Shown: positions 54,660 to 63,977, counted from the stretch's first letter. The stretch is 64,000 nucleotides of DNA from Chitinophaga pinensis DSM 2588 (GCF_000024005.1 NC_013132.1:2288001-2352000); one strand, 5' to 3'. Numbers and translations: made by a program. The notes: generated from the letters alone by a model not told the origin.

Positions 54660-54682
54660 AAAACTTCAAAAAGTGAAGTTTT
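54660..54682. terminator. Candidate terminator of the nucleotidyltransferase gene
   Basis: AAAACTTCA (54660-54668) pairs with TGAAGTTTT (54674-54682) around a 5-base loop, 68 bases past the stop. The stem is AT-rich and the T-tract short, so termination may be weak. Confidence 0.45.
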
Positions 54683-54712
54683 GTTTGCGAAATAACTAAA
54701 TCTTTGGATTGT

Positions 54713-54744
54713 ATTGTTTTTTAGTTTTATGACCAATACATTTG
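54713..54744 (+). promoter_or_regulatory. Promoter of the ilv leader and operon
   Basis: TACATTTG (54737-54744) is an exact TAnnTTTG -7 box; ATTG (54713-54716), 20 bases upstream, is a weaker -33 match. Transcription would begin near 54750, about 22 bases before the leader peptide ATG. Confidence 0.7.
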
Positions 54745-54766
54745 TAGAAGCAAAATAAAAAGCGTC

Positions 54767-54931
54767 CCTCCATGTGGGTAAATAAAGACAACAATAAGAT
54801 TAATCACATCGTAGCTCAGCTCAACTGGGCTATCACACTAGTCGTGATTGTCGTTGTCATTATTAGCCACCAGTATGGAGGATAGGTTAACGTGTACAAT
54901 CACTAATGATAAACAAGACGCCTTCCTCCAT
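54767..54931 (+). promoter_or_regulatory. Alternative RNA pairings of the ilv attenuator
   Basis: Region 2, ATGGAGGA (54875-54882, overlapping the last codons of the leader peptide), can pair perfectly with TCCTCCAT (54924-54931) in the 5' arm of the terminator. A one-base bulge and three more pairs (54884-54886 with 54921-54923) extend it to 11 bp. This antiterminator excludes the terminator. Region 1, CCTCCAT (54767-54773, at the leader start codon), can pair with the same region 2. A ribosome stalled in the Val/Ile run leaves region 2 free; one at the stop codon covers it. Confidence 0.75.
54772..54885 (+). CDS. ilv attenuator leader peptide (37 aa)
   Basis: A 37-codon frame starting at ATG and ending at TAG. 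It begins MWVNKDNNKINHIVAQLNW and continues AITLVVIVVVIISHQYGG. Residues 20-31 include ten Ile, Val or Leu codons in a run of twelve, exactly the amino acids made by the operon downstream. It lies 28 bases after a good promoter box and 114 bases before ilvE, with an intrinsic terminator between. This is the pattern of leader peptides that sense branched-chain aminoacyl-tRNA by ribosome stalling. The hydrophobic run could also be read as a tiny membrane protein, but the surrounding RNA structures favour attenuation. Confidence 0.8.
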   Translation: MWVNKDNNKINHIVAQLNWAITLVVIVVVIISHQYGG

Positions 54932-54950
54932 CAGAGGAAGGCGTTTTTTT
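54919..54950 (+). terminator. Intrinsic terminator of the ilv attenuator
   Basis: CGCCTTCCTC (54919-54928) and GAGGAAGGCG (54934-54943) form a perfect 10-bp stem with a CATCA loop, followed by seven Ts. It lies between the leader peptide and ilvE, 50 bases before the ilvE ATG, so it controls read-through into the operon. Confidence 0.9.
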
Positions 54951-54999
54951 GTGCCTGTAATTACAAAGCAATCCAAAATCGAATTCTAATATCTGAATT

Positions 55000-55905
55000 A
55001 TGTATAGCTATTACAACGAGAACACCATTCTTTACATTAACGGGGAGTATAAGAAAGCTACCGCGGCCACTACAGATTTGTATGGTCAGTCATTACATTA
55101 TGGGTATGCTGTATTTGAAGGCATTCGTGCTTATAAAACAGCTGATGGAACTGTGAAGATTTTCAAAGCAAAAGAACACTTCGACAGATTTAAGCGTTCC
55201 TGCGAATTAATACACATGCCGTATCCATTTGATAATGACGAGCTGGTGAAAGCATGTTACAAAGTGCTGGAACTGAATAATATGGAAGAAGCGTACATCC
55301 GTCCGCTCGCTTTCTGCCCTCCGAACATGACACTGAAGGCTGCTGCCGAAACACATGTACTGATCTGTGCATGGGAATGGGGAGCATACCTGGGCGAAAA
55401 ACTGCTGCGTGTGATGACCTCATCTTACCAGCGCCCAAATCCAAAAGCATTCAAGATCGAGTCTAAAACAGCTGGTCTGTATGTAAACTCTATCCTGGCT
55501 TCTCAGGAAGCAAAGGAACAGGGTTACGACGAAGCGCTGCTCCTGGATATCAACGGCTTTGTAGCTGAAGGTCCCGGCGCTAACCTGTTCTTCGAAAAAG
55601 ACGGTAAGATCTTCACACCTCCTCCAGGCAACATCCTGCCAGGTATTACCCGTGCTACCGTGATCGAACTGTGTCATGAACTGGGTATTCCGCTGGAAGA
55701 GAAACTCTTTACTACTGACGAACTGAAAACAGCTGACTGCGTATTCTATTGCGGTACTGCTGCTGAAGTAGTAGGATGGGATTCACTCGATGGCCAGACT
55801 TTTAACAAGCCATGGGCTACTTCTCTGGGTAAACTGCTGCAGCAGGCTTACAAAGCGAAAGTACTTGAGAAAGAATTCGATCGCGCTGCGGTTCCGGTCG
55901 CGTAA
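55000..55905 (+). CDS. ilvE: Branched-chain amino acid aminotransferase
   Basis: 301 residues. Fold-type IV PLP aminotransferase catalysing the last step of Ile, Leu and Val synthesis in the cytoplasm. The cofactor Lys is K156 in ESKTAGLYVNSILA. HYGYAVFEGIRAY near residue 33, EGPGANLFFEK and PGITRATVIEL are family motifs. It is the first structural gene after the attenuator. A 408-base gap separates it from ilvD, longer than other gaps in the operon. Confidence 0.96.
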   Translation: MYSYYNENTILYINGEYKKATAATTDLYGQSLHYGYAVFEGIRAYKTADGTVKIFKAKEHFDRFKRSCELIHMPYPFDNDELVKACYKVLELNNMEEAYIRPLAFCPPNMTLKAAAETHVLICAWEWGAYLGEKLLRVMTSSYQRPNPKAFKIESKTAGLYVNSILASQEAKEQGYDEALLLDINGFVAEGPGANLFFEKDGKIFTPPPGNILPGITRATVIELCHELGIPLEEKLFTTDELKTADCVFYCGTAAEVVGWDSLDGQTFNKPWATSLGKLLQQAYKAKVLEKEFDRAAVPVA

Positions 55906-56313
55906 GCCACTGGTATCAGTACACAGATATTCATGAAAACTCGTGCTGATTCAGGTTGTATTTCCTCTATATACTTCACCTGAGAGTGATACGCTATTGT
56001 TTAAAAGCAATAGTATAGTATCCCATTTTAATCAGATAGCTAACAAAGCATCACGCTTTGTACCCATGGTATAAAGCGTGATGCCTTCTATAATCACTTC
56101 GTTCAGGCCTCTCATTCTTCCCGTTGCAGCCTTTTTTAATCAAGTTGGAATTTGGATTTTTGAAAGTACGTTATCCAGTACCACGGCGGATTTGGTCACA
56201 AAACGAAGAGATTTGAAGACCGGCTAACCGGTCAGTAATTGGTTTGGAACTTGGCTTTTATCACTGCTATTTTGTACCTACTTAAATAGCAACCCGGAAA
56301 TTTTTATAAACAG
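55906..56313. other. 408-base gap between ilvE and ilvD with hairpins
   Basis: No gene and no second leader peptide rich in branched-chain codons. It holds a strong hairpin (56048-56064 with 56068-56084, one mismatch) without a T-tract, and a smaller perfect one, GACCGG-CTAA-CCGGTC (56218-56233). Just downstream is a possible internal promoter: TTTG at 56243-56246, then TATTTTG at 56268-56274 with 21 bases between. The -7 box is one base short of the consensus. ilvD to ilvC may thus be partly independent of the attenuator. Confidence 0.45.
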
Positions 56314-57993
56314 ATGGAATTAAACAAATACAGCAAAACGCTCACGCAGGATCCAACACAGCCCGCCACACAGGCGCAGCTGTACGCACTCGGTTTAACT
56401 GAAGAAGACCTGAAGAAAGCGCAGGTAGGCATTGCCAGTATGGGCTATGACGGTAATCCATGTAACATGCACCTCAATGACCTCGCTCAGGAGGTCAAGA
56501 AAGGGGTCTGGGCTAATAATCTGGTCGGACTCACTTTCCATACTATTGGCGTCAGCGATGGTATGACAAATGGTACTCCGGGTATGCGTTATTCCCTGGT
56601 CAGCCGCGACCTGATTGCTGATTCCATCGAAACCGTTGTAGGCGCTCAGTATTATGATGGTGTGATCACCGTACCTGGCTGTGATAAAAACATGCCTGGC
56701 TCCCTGATCGCGATGGGACGTCTGAATCGTCCTTCTATCATGGTATATGGCGGTTCTACAGCTCCTGGTAAATACCAGGGAAAAGACCTGAACATTATCT
56801 CTGCATTTGAAGCGCTGGGTCAGAAAATGGCTGGTCAGCTCAGCGATGAAGACTTCAAAGGCATTGTACAGCATTCCTGCCCTGGCGCCGGCGCCTGTGG
56901 CGGTATGTATACGGCAAATACCATGTCTTCTGCTATTGAAGCATTAGGTATGAGCCTTCCTTATAGTTCTTCTAACCCTGCACTCAGCAAGGACAAAAAA
57001 GAAGAATGTCTGTCAGCTGGTAAATATATCCACATCCTCCTGGAGAAAGATATCAAGCCTTCTGATATCATGACGCTGGAAGCATTTGAAAATGCGGCTA
57101 CCGTTGTGATGGCACTGGGTGGTAGTACCAATGCCGTACTGCACTTCATTGCAATCGCAAAGGCAATAGGCGTGAAATTCGGATTACCTGAATTCCAGCG
57201 TATCAGCGATAAAACACCACTGATCGCTGACCTGAAACCAAGTGGTAAATACCTGATGGAAGACCTGCACAACATTGGCGGCGTTCCATTAGTAATGAAA
57301 TATCTGCTGAAAAAAGGCTACCTGCATGGTCACTGTCTGACAGTAACCGGCAAGACCCTGGCAGAAAACCTGGAAAGTGTACCAGATCTGGAATTCGAAG
57401 GACAGGATATCGTTGTTCCGGTGGAAAAACCAATAAAAGCGACTGGTCACATCCAGATGCTGTATGGTAACCTGGCAGAACTGGGTTCCGTAGCCAAGAT
57501 TACCGGTAAGGAAGGACTGAGCTTCCGTGGTCCTGCGCGTGTGTTTGAAGGTGAATATGAACTGATCGCAGGTATTCAGAACGGTCGTGTGAAAGCAGGC
57601 GATGTGGTGGTAATCAGACAGGTAGGTCCAAAGGGCGCACCTGGTATGCCGGAAATGCTGAAACCAACATCCGCTATCATGGGTGTAGGTCTTGGTAAGA
57701 GCGTAGCGCTGATTACAGACGGACGTTTCTCTGGTGGTACACACGGTTTTGTAGTAGGACACATCACACCGGAAGCGGTAGAAGGTGGTACTATCGGACT
57801 GGTACAGGACAATGACATAATAGAAATTGACGCCGAAAAGAATACAATCAACGTGGAACTGAGTGCAGAAGAACTGGCTGCCCGCAGGGCGAAATGGGTA
57901 AAACCTGCGTTGAAAGTAACTAATGGTGTATTATATAAATATGCAAAACTCGTTTCAAATGCAACAGAAGGATGTGTTACCGATGAAGCCTGA
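56314..57993 (+). CDS. ilvD: Dihydroxy-acid dehydratase
   Basis: 559 residues, normal for the family. It dehydrates 2,3-dihydroxy acids to the keto acids of Val and Ile using an iron-sulfur cluster. Candidate cluster cysteines are C50 ([10 protein letters not shown]), C123 ([10 protein letters not shown]) and C195 ([10 protein letters not shown]). [16 protein letters not shown] is the C-terminal signature. Its 3' end overlaps the start of ilvB, which suggests coupled translation. Confidence 0.97.
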   Translation: MELNKYSKTLTQDPTQPATQAQLYALGLTEEDLKKAQVGIASMGYDGNPCNMHLNDLAQEVKKGVWANNLVGLTFHTIGVSDGMTNGTPGMRYSLVSRDLIADSIETVVGAQYYDGVITVPGCDKNMPGSLIAMGRLNRPSIMVYGGSTAPGKYQGKDLNIISAFEALGQKMAGQLSDEDFKGIVQHSCPGAGACGGMYTANTMSSAIEALGMSLPYSSSNPALSKDKKEECLSAGKYIHILLEKDIKPSDIMTLEAFENAATVVMALGGSTNAVLHFIAIAKAIGVKFGLPEFQRISDKTPLIADLKPSGKYLMEDLHNIGGVPLVMKYLLKKGYLHGHCLTVTGKTLAENLESVPDLEFEGQDIVVPVEKPIKATGHIQMLYGNLAELGSVAKITGKEGLSFRGPARVFEGEYELIAGIQNGRVKAGDVVVIRQVGPKGAPGMPEMLKPTSAIMGVGLGKSVALITDGRFSGGTHGFVVGHITPEAVEGGTIGLVQDNDIIEIDAEKNTINVELSAEELAARRAKWVKPALKVTNGVLYKYAKLVSNATEGCVTDEA

Positions 57994-59713
57994 GCCGGCT
58001 GAAAAGCGGACAGCTGCAACTGCTCCACTTAATATGACTGGTTCTGAGGCAGTGATCCGCTCGCTCATTGCAGAAGGTGTTGAAACCATTTTCGGCTATC
58101 CTGGCGGCGCTATCATGCCCATTTATGATGCCCTTTACGATTTCCAACAGGAAATTCATCATATACTGGTCCGTCACGAACAGGGTGCTACGCACGCTGC
58201 ACAAGGTTATGCGCGTTCCTCCGGCAAAACAGGGGTGGTCTTCGCTACCTCCGGTCCGGGTGCTACCAACCTGGTGACAGGTCTGGCTGACGCTTATATG
58301 GATTCTACTCCGATGGTGTGTATTACCGGTCAGGTAGCTGCACATCTGCTGGGTACTGACGCCTTCCAGGAAACAGACGTGATTGGTATTACCATGCCGA
58401 TCACCAAATGGAACATCCAGGTAACACGTCCGGAAGATATTCCAGGCGCTATCGCCAAAGCATTCTATATCGCAGGTAGCGGCCGTCCGGGCCCGGTACT
58501 GGTAGATATCACCAGGAATGCACAGGTAGCGAAATTTGATTTCGAATACAAGAAATGTGATTATATCCGCAGCTACCGTCCCGTACCAAGACTGGATCTT
58601 GAGGCAGTAGAAGCGGCAGCAGAACTGATCAATAATGCAAAGAAGCCGTATATATTCTGTGGCCACGGTGTATTGTTGTCAGGCGCTGAAAAAGAACTGA
58701 TCGAACTGGCTGAAAAAGCTGGTATCCCGATCGCTTCCACCTTACTGGGTCTGTCAGCCGTTCCGGTTGATCATCCGAACTATGTAGGTTATCTCGGTAT
58801 GCATGGTAACTATGCCCCGAATATCATGACCAACGAGTGTGATGTACTGATCGCGGTAGGTATGCGTTTCGACGACCGTATCACCGGTGATGTATCACAG
58901 TATGTGAAACAGGCAAAGGTAGTCCACGTAGAGATCGACGCCGCTGAAATCAACAAGATCATCAAAGCGGATGTAGCGGTACATGCAGATGCTAAAACAG
59001 CACTGGAAGCTTTGCTGGCACTGGTAAAACCTGCAAAACACGACGAGTGGATACAGTCCTTCCGTGAGGCAGATAAACAGGAAATAGAAAAAGTATCTAC
59101 GAAAGAACTTTATCCTACTGAAGGTGGTTTAAAGATGGCGGAAGTAGTGCGCCTCATCTCTGAAAGAACCGAAGGTAAGGCGATACTGGTAACCGACGTC
59201 GGCCAGCACCAGATGATCGCTTCCCGTTACTATCGCTTTAAAGATCCGAATACCAACATCACTTCCGGTGGTATGGGTACAATGGGTTTTGCATTGCCGG
59301 CAGCAATGGGGGCAAAAGTAGGTGCGCCTGAAAAAGAAGTAGTGGCAGTAATCGGTGATGGTTGTTTCCAGATGACATTGCAGGAACTGGGTACGATCTA
59401 TCAGTCTGAAATAGGCGTGAAAATAGTGATCCTGAATAACAACTTCCTGGGTATGGTGCGTCAATGGCAACAGCTGTTCTTTGACAAACGTTACTCTTCT
59501 ACAGAAATGACCAACCCTGACTTCGTACAGATCGCAAAAGGGTTCTTCATTCCGGGTAGAAAAGTGACTGACCGTGCAGATATTACTGCTGCTGTAGATG
59601 AGATGATCTCTCACAAGGGCGCTTATCTGCTGGAAGTAGTCGTGGAGAAAGAAGACAACGTATTCCCAATGGTGCCTTCCGGCCAGCCGATCGCAAATAT
59701 CAGGCTCGAGTAG
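57983..59713 (+). CDS. ilvB: Acetolactate synthase, large subunit
   Basis: 576 residues if it starts at the ATG at 57983, overlapping the ilvD stop by 11 bases; in-frame ATGs at 57941 and 57959 are alternatives with longer overlap. ThDP- and FAD-dependent enzyme that makes acetolactate and acetohydroxybutyrate. The catalytic Glu lies in [20 protein letters not shown] and the ThDP motif is [20 protein letters not shown] ending in [17 protein letters not shown] is the N-terminal signature. ilvN, the regulatory subunit, follows after 38 bases. Confidence 0.96.
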   Translation: MKPEPAEKRTAATAPLNMTGSEAVIRSLIAEGVETIFGYPGGAIMPIYDALYDFQQEIHHILVRHEQGATHAAQGYARSSGKTGVVFATSGPGATNLVTGLADAYMDSTPMVCITGQVAAHLLGTDAFQETDVIGITMPITKWNIQVTRPEDIPGAIAKAFYIAGSGRPGPVLVDITRNAQVAKFDFEYKKCDYIRSYRPVPRLDLEAVEAAAELINNAKKPYIFCGHGVLLSGAEKELIELAEKAGIPIASTLLGLSAVPVDHPNYVGYLGMHGNYAPNIMTNECDVLIAVGMRFDDRITGDVSQYVKQAKVVHVEIDAAEINKIIKADVAVHADAKTALEALLALVKPAKHDEWIQSFREADKQEIEKVSTKELYPTEGGLKMAEVVRLISERTEGKAILVTDVGQHQMIASRYYRFKDPNTNITSGGMGTMGFALPAAMGAKVGAPEKEVVAVIGDGCFQMTLQELGTIYQSEIGVKIVILNNNFLGMVRQWQQLFFDKRYSSTEMTNPDFVQIAKGFFIPGRKVTDRADITAAVDEMISHKGAYLLEVVVEKEDNVFPMVPSGQPIANIRLE

Positions 59714-59751
59714 CAGGAAGAAAGGTTCAGCAATCATTAACAACGAACACT

Positions 59752-60342
59752 ATGCAAAAAGAATATACAATAACGGTTTATACGGAAGACAGGATTGGTA
59801 TCACCAGTCGTATAACCGTTATTTTCACCCGCCGTGGAATAAATATCACGAGTCTTACAACGGCTGAAACAGAGATTCCTGGCGTATATAAGTTCATCAT
59901 CACCGTGCTTTCTGAAAAAGAAAAACTGGTGAAGATCGTAGGTCAGATCGAAAGACTGATCGAAATCCACCGTGCATTTGTACATGAAGAAGACGAAGTG
60001 GTATACCAGGAACTCGCGCTGTACAAGATCTCTACAAAGGCGCTGCAGAACGGTAATATCGAACTGCTGATCCGTGAGAACAATGCACGCATCCTCACGA
60101 TCACTGAAGACTACTTCGTACTCGAAAAAACCGGTCATCAGCAGGAGCTGATCGATCTGCAGGCAAAGCTTGCACCATACGGTCTGATCGAATATACCAA
60201 AAGTGGAAGGGTTGCCATTATCAAATGGAGCCGCCGTTTCCACGATCACCTGAAGGAGCTGGAAACACAGCGTCCTGACAACCTGAAGCAGGCTACTTAT
60301 AAAGAACACACAGAAGTGTCTGCAGAAGAAGAAAGTATCTAG
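59752..60342 (+). CDS. ilvN: Acetolactate synthase, small (regulatory) subunit
   Basis: 196 residues. An N-terminal ACT domain (about 4-80, YTITVYTEDRIGITSRITVI; RGINITSLTTAETEIPGVYK) binds valine for feedback inhibition. The C-terminal half (about 85-165, LALYKISTKALQNGNIELLI; ITEDYFVLEKTGHQQELIDL) is the ALS small-subunit domain. It is longer than the 83-92 residue single-ACT subunits of some enterobacterial isozymes and ends in an acidic tail. It stands between ilvB and ilvC. Confidence 0.94.
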   Translation: MQKEYTITVYTEDRIGITSRITVIFTRRGINITSLTTAETEIPGVYKFIITVLSEKEKLVKIVGQIERLIEIHRAFVHEEDEVVYQELALYKISTKALQNGNIELLIRENNARILTITEDYFVLEKTGHQQELIDLQAKLAPYGLIEYTKSGRVAIIKWSRRFHDHLKELETQRPDNLKQATYKEHTEVSAEEESI

Positions 60343-60380
60343 TTTACAATATTTATAAAAAAAACAAACACTATCAAAAC

Positions 60381-61424
60381 ATGGCAACCATCAATTTTGG
60401 AGGGGTACTGGAAGACGTAGTAACCAGAGAAGAATTCCCAATGGAAAAAGCTAGAGAAGTGCTGAAAGATGAAGTGATAGCTATCATCGGTTACGGCGTA
60501 CAGGGTCCCGGCCAGGCACTGAACCTGAAAGATAACGGTTTCAACGTGATCATCGGTCAGCGTAAAGACTCTAAAACCTGGGATAAAGCTGTTGCTGACG
60601 GCTGGGTTCCTGGTCAGACGTTGTTCGAAATCGAAGAAGCTGCTCAGAAAGGTACGATCATTCAGTTCCTGTTGAGTGATGCCGGTCAGATCGCACTGTG
60701 GCCTACACTGAAACCACACCTGACTAAAGGCAAAGCTTTATATTTCTCCCATGGTTTTGGTATTACTTATAAAGACCAGACTAACATTATTCCTCCTGCT
60801 GACGTGGATGTAATCCTGGTAGCCCCTAAAGGTTCCGGTACTTCCCTGCGCAGACTGTTCCTGGCTGGTCAGGGTCTGAACTCCAGCTTTGCTATCTACC
60901 AGGATGCAACCGGTAAAGCACGTGATCGCGTTATCGCACTGGGTATCGGTGTTGGTTCAGGTTACCTGTTCGAAACAGATTTCAAAAAAGAAGTTACTTC
61001 TGACTTAACAGGTGAGCGTGGTACCCTGATGGGTGCTATCCAGGGTATCTTCGCTGCTCAGTACGAAGTACTGCGCAAGAATGGTCACTCTCCATCTGAA
61101 GCATTTAACGAAACAGTAGAAGAACTGACACAGTCTCTGATGCCGCTGGTTGCTGAAAACGGTATGGACTGGATGTATGCTAACTGTTCTACTACCGCTC
61201 AGCGTGGTGCGCTGGATTGGTGGAAGAAATTCAAAGAAGCAAGCCAGCCGGTATTCGAAGAACTGTATGCAAGTGTTGCTGCAGGTAAAGAAGCTGCACG
61301 TTCTATCGCATCTAACAGTACTCCTGACTATCGTGATAAACTGAACGAAGAACTGAGAGAACTGCGCGAAAGCGAAATGTGGCAGGCTGGTGCTGCGGTA
61401 AGAAAACTGCGCCCAAATAACTAA
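60381..61424 (+). CDS. ilvC: Ketol-acid reductoisomerase
   Basis: 347 residues. It rearranges and reduces acetolactate or acetohydroxybutyrate with NAD(P)H and magnesium. The nucleotide-binding GYGVQGPGQALNL is near residue 36, with RKDSKTW as the loop that selects the cofactor. The knotted C-terminal domain has DLTGERGTLMGAIQGIFAAQ and ETVEELTQSLMPLVAENGMD with the metal-binding acids. It is the last gene before the heptad-repeat element that separates it from ilvA. Confidence 0.96.
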   Translation: MATINFGGVLEDVVTREEFPMEKAREVLKDEVIAIIGYGVQGPGQALNLKDNGFNVIIGQRKDSKTWDKAVADGWVPGQTLFEIEEAAQKGTIIQFLLSDAGQIALWPTLKPHLTKGKALYFSHGFGITYKDQTNIIPPADVDVILVAPKGSGTSLRRLFLAGQGLNSSFAIYQDATGKARDRVIALGIGVGSGYLFETDFKKEVTSDLTGERGTLMGAIQGIFAAQYEVLRKNGHSPSEAFNETVEELTQSLMPLVAENGMDWMYANCSTTAQRGALDWWKKFKEASQPVFEELYASVAAGKEAARSIASNSTPDYRDKLNEELRELRESEMWQAGAAVRKLRPNN

Positions 61425-61431
61425 TCAATAC

Positions 61432-61548
61432 AATTAGGAATTAGGAATTAGGGAATTAGGAATTGATAATGCAGCGGAGATTGTCTTCACTGATCCCATT
61501 TGAATCCTGATCTTTAATTCTTAATTCCTAATTCTTAATTCCCAATTA
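61432..61548. repeat. Heptad-repeat element between ilvC and ilvA
   Basis: Three AATTAGG-type units (61432-61453, one with an extra G) are followed by a unique core. Four inverted units of the TTAATTC type then run to within a few bases of the ilvA ATG. The core includes GCAGCGGAGAT (61471-61481). Its reverse complement recurs in the element after ilvA, and a related sequence lies beside the array at 34.2 kb. No terminator is seen, so ilvA may be co-transcribed with this element in its leader. Confidence 0.85.
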
Positions 61549-61551
61549 ATA

Positions 61552-62808
61552 ATGTCCCAGGTACTAACAAGCGTGAATCCGCTCAACATACTCGATGCAG
61601 CGGTGAAGTTAAAACCTGTGGTGAACCGTACCCCGCTTACTTACAGCGCCACGCTCTCCCGCAGGTACAATGCAGATGTCTATCTCAAAAGAGAAGACAT
61701 GCAGATTGTAAGATCTTATAAATTGCGTGGGGCATACAACCTGATTAGCAGCCTGGATAAAGAAACGCTGTCAAAAGGAGTAACCTGTGCCAGCGCGGGT
61801 AACCATGCGCAGGGCTTTGCCTATGCATGCCGCCAGCTGGATATTAAAGGCGTGTGTTTCATGCCGATCATTACGCCGAAACAAAAAGTCAACCAGGTAA
61901 ATATGTTCGGTGGCGAGAACATCGAAATCAGACTGGTAGGCGATACATTTGATGATTGTGCGGCAGAAGCCCAGGCTTTTACCAAAGCACACAACATGAC
62001 TTTCATTCCTCCTTTCGATGATGCAAAGATCATTGAAGGACAAGGTACCGTAGCTGTAGAGATTCTGGAAGACCAGTCGAAGATCGATTATGTGTTCGTG
62101 CCTATTGGTGGCGGCGGACTCGCGGCAGGTGTCGGTACTTATTTTAAAACATACAGTCCCCATACACAGATCATTGGCGTGGAACCGGAAGGCGCTCCGT
62201 CTATGAGTCGTGCACTGGAGGCAGGCGAGCCAGTTACACTGAGCGAGATTGAGCGTTTCGTGGACGGTGCTGCCGTAAAAAGAGTAGGTACGCTGAATTT
62301 CAGTATCTGCAAAGACGTTCTGACAAAAATGCAACTGGTACCGGAAGGGAAAGTTTGCTCAACTATATTAAGGCTGTACAATGAAGACGCTATCGTGGTG
62401 GAGCCTGCAGGGGCACTGTCCATTGCGGCGCTTGATTATTTCGCGAAAGAAATTGAAGGCAAAAAGGTAGTTTGTGTTGTCAGCGGCAGCAACAACGATA
62501 TCGACCGTATGCAGGAGATCAAGGAACGTTCCCTGTTATACGAAGGTCTGAAACACTACTTCATCATCCGCTTCGTACAGCGCCCAGGTGCACTGAAAGA
62601 ATTCGTGAACCACGTGCTGGGACCTAACGATGATATCACCCGTTTCGAATTCATTCAGAAACACAACAAGGAAACCGGCCCCGCACTGATCGGTGTGGAA
62701 CTGAAAAACAGGGAGGATTATGATATCCTGTTGGCTAATTTCCGCAAGTATAATATTCACTTCACTGAGCTGAACAAGGACGATAATCTGTTCGGCTACC
62801 TGGTTTAA
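61552..62808 (+). CDS. ilvA: Threonine dehydratase (biosynthetic)
   Basis: 418 residues. PLP enzyme that turns threonine into 2-oxobutanoate, the first step to isoleucine. Cofactor Lys57 is in RSYKLRGAYN. TCASAGNHAQGFAYA and FVPIGGGGLAAGVG are the phosphate and glycine-rich loops. The C-terminal part (about 330-418, HYFIIRFVQRPGALKEFVNH) is a single ACT-like domain, shorter than the two domains of the E. coli enzyme. Its placement at the end of the ilv operon supports a biosynthetic rather than catabolic role. Confidence 0.94.
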   Translation: MSQVLTSVNPLNILDAAVKLKPVVNRTPLTYSATLSRRYNADVYLKREDMQIVRSYKLRGAYNLISSLDKETLSKGVTCASAGNHAQGFAYACRQLDIKGVCFMPIITPKQKVNQVNMFGGENIEIRLVGDTFDDCAAEAQAFTKAHNMTFIPPFDDAKIIEGQGTVAVEILEDQSKIDYVFVPIGGGGLAAGVGTYFKTYSPHTQIIGVEPEGAPSMSRALEAGEPVTLSEIERFVDGAAVKRVGTLNFSICKDVLTKMQLVPEGKVCSTILRLYNEDAIVVEPAGALSIAALDYFAKEIEGKKVVCVVSGSNNDIDRMQEIKERSLLYEGLKHYFIIRFVQRPGALKEFVNHVLGPNDDITRFEFIQKHNKETGPALIGVELKNREDYDILLANFRKYNIHFTELNKDDNLFGYLV

Positions 62809-62828
62809 GTACAAGACAGTAGCGATCT

Positions 62829-62870
62829 CCGCTGCATTCAAATTCTTAATTCCTAATTCTTAATTCTTTA
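62829..62870. repeat. Half heptad-repeat element after ilvA
   Basis: CCGCTGCATTCAAA (62829-62842) is followed by TTCTTAATTC-type heptads to about 62870, in one orientation only. The leader sequence ATCTCCGCTGCATT (62825-62838) is identical to the reverse complement of the core of the element before ilvA. A terminator hairpin is attached directly downstream. Confidence 0.8.
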
Positions 62871-62871
62871 G

Positions 62872-62911
62872 GGGGCATTATGTTTTGGTTATAAAACATA
62901 ATGCCCCTTTT
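62872..62911 (+). terminator. Intrinsic terminator of the ilv operon
   Basis: GGGGCATTATGTTTT (62872-62886) and AAAACATAATGCCCC (62893-62907) form a perfect 15-bp stem with a 6-base loop, followed by four Ts. It lies 64 bases after ilvA. Confidence 0.85.
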
Positions 62912-62965
62912 GCATATGTCACAATTACCGTTTTTATCGCTAATTTGAAGACAAAATCTGCAAGT

Positions 62966-63919
62966 ATGAGTAATTTTATGCAGGCGGCTGTATTGCCTGA
63001 GTTCGGGCCGGCCACTGCTTTCAGAATTGAGAAAGTAGCGATACCCCTGCCGGGAGCCGGGGAAGTACTGGTCAAAGTAAAGGCCATCGGATTGAACCCT
63101 GTTGATTTTAAAACCCGTTCCGGAAAAGGATATGCGTCGTTTCAGACACTGCCAGCCATTTTGGGCTGGGATATAGCCGGTGAAGTAGTGAGTGTGGGTG
63201 AAGGCGTAAGTAAGTTTATTACCGGCGACCGTATATTCGGTATGAGTAACTTCCCTAATCCCGGTAATGCATATGCAGAGTATGCAGTCGTTCAGGAAGA
63301 TGAGTTTGCCATTATACCTAAAGATATTTCCTTCGAGGTAGCCGCAGGTACCCCACTTGCCGGACTGACCGCCTGGGAAGCCCTGTTTGATCATGCCGGT
63401 ATCACCTGGGGACAGCGTGTCCTGATCCAGGCAGCCGCCGGTGGCGTAGGCCATATTGCTGTACAGCTGGCCAAATGGAAACACTGTTTCGTGGCAGCTA
63501 CCGCTTCTGCTGCCAATCATCCCTTCCTGGAACAGTTAGGCGTCGATCAGCTGGTCGATTATAAAACACAAAAGTTTGAAGAAGTGCTGGACGGCATGGA
63601 CGTTATCATTGACGGCATGGGTGGCGAAACCGCACTCCATTCTCTTGATATACTCAATCGTGGCGGCATACTGGTATCCTTACCGAGTATGTACAAAGAT
63701 GATCCTGCGGTGATTGCCAAAGCAAAAGAAAAAGGAGTAGAAGTGAAATGGATGTCCGTAAGACCATCCGGAGAAAGAATGGAACAATTAGCTGCACTAC
63801 TCAGTAATAACCGCCTGAGAGTGGAGATAGGCCAGACTTTCCCGCTGACTGACATCGTAAAAGCGCATCAGGCACTGGAGAACGGACATGGAAGAGGTAA
63901 AATAGTGCTAACAGTGTAG
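62966..63919 (+). CDS. NADP-dependent quinone oxidoreductase-like protein (MDR superfamily)
   Basis: About 317 residues from MSNFMQAAVLPEFGP; a longer frame to 62885 would run through the terminator and is rejected. N-terminal GroES-like domain (VLVKVKAIGLNPVDFKTRSG; ILGWDIAGEVVSVG) and a Rossmann domain with GQRVLIQAAAGGVGHIAVQL. There are no structural-zinc cysteines, which places it with quinone reductase-type, zinc-free members of the medium-chain family. The C-terminal motif is AHQALENGHGRGKIVLTV. The natural substrate is not evident. It lies behind the ilv terminator and is probably a separate unit. Confidence 0.9.
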   Translation: MSNFMQAAVLPEFGPATAFRIEKVAIPLPGAGEVLVKVKAIGLNPVDFKTRSGKGYASFQTLPAILGWDIAGEVVSVGEGVSKFITGDRIFGMSNFPNPGNAYAEYAVVQEDEFAIIPKDISFEVAAGTPLAGLTAWEALFDHAGITWGQRVLIQAAAGGVGHIAVQLAKWKHCFVAATASAANHPFLEQLGVDQLVDYKTQKFEEVLDGMDVIIDGMGGETALHSLDILNRGGILVSLPSMYKDDPAVIAKAKEKGVEVKWMSVRPSGERMEQLAALLSNNRLRVEIGQTFPLTDIVKAHQALENGHGRGKIVLTV

Positions 63920-63977
63920 CGAGAATGGACAAAGGATTGAAGATTGATTAATGTCAGTTTGACATCTAAAAATAGTG

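Noticed and set aside
54772..54885. Leader frame as an independent small membrane protein
   Set aside because: The hydrophobic run fits a membrane segment, but position after a promoter, overlap with region 2 and a terminator before ilvE favour a leader peptide. The alternative remains possible.
55906..56313. Second leader-peptide attenuator or T-box before ilvD
   Set aside because: No short frame rich in branched-chain codons is present and no terminator with a T-tract precedes ilvD. The hairpin alone is not enough.
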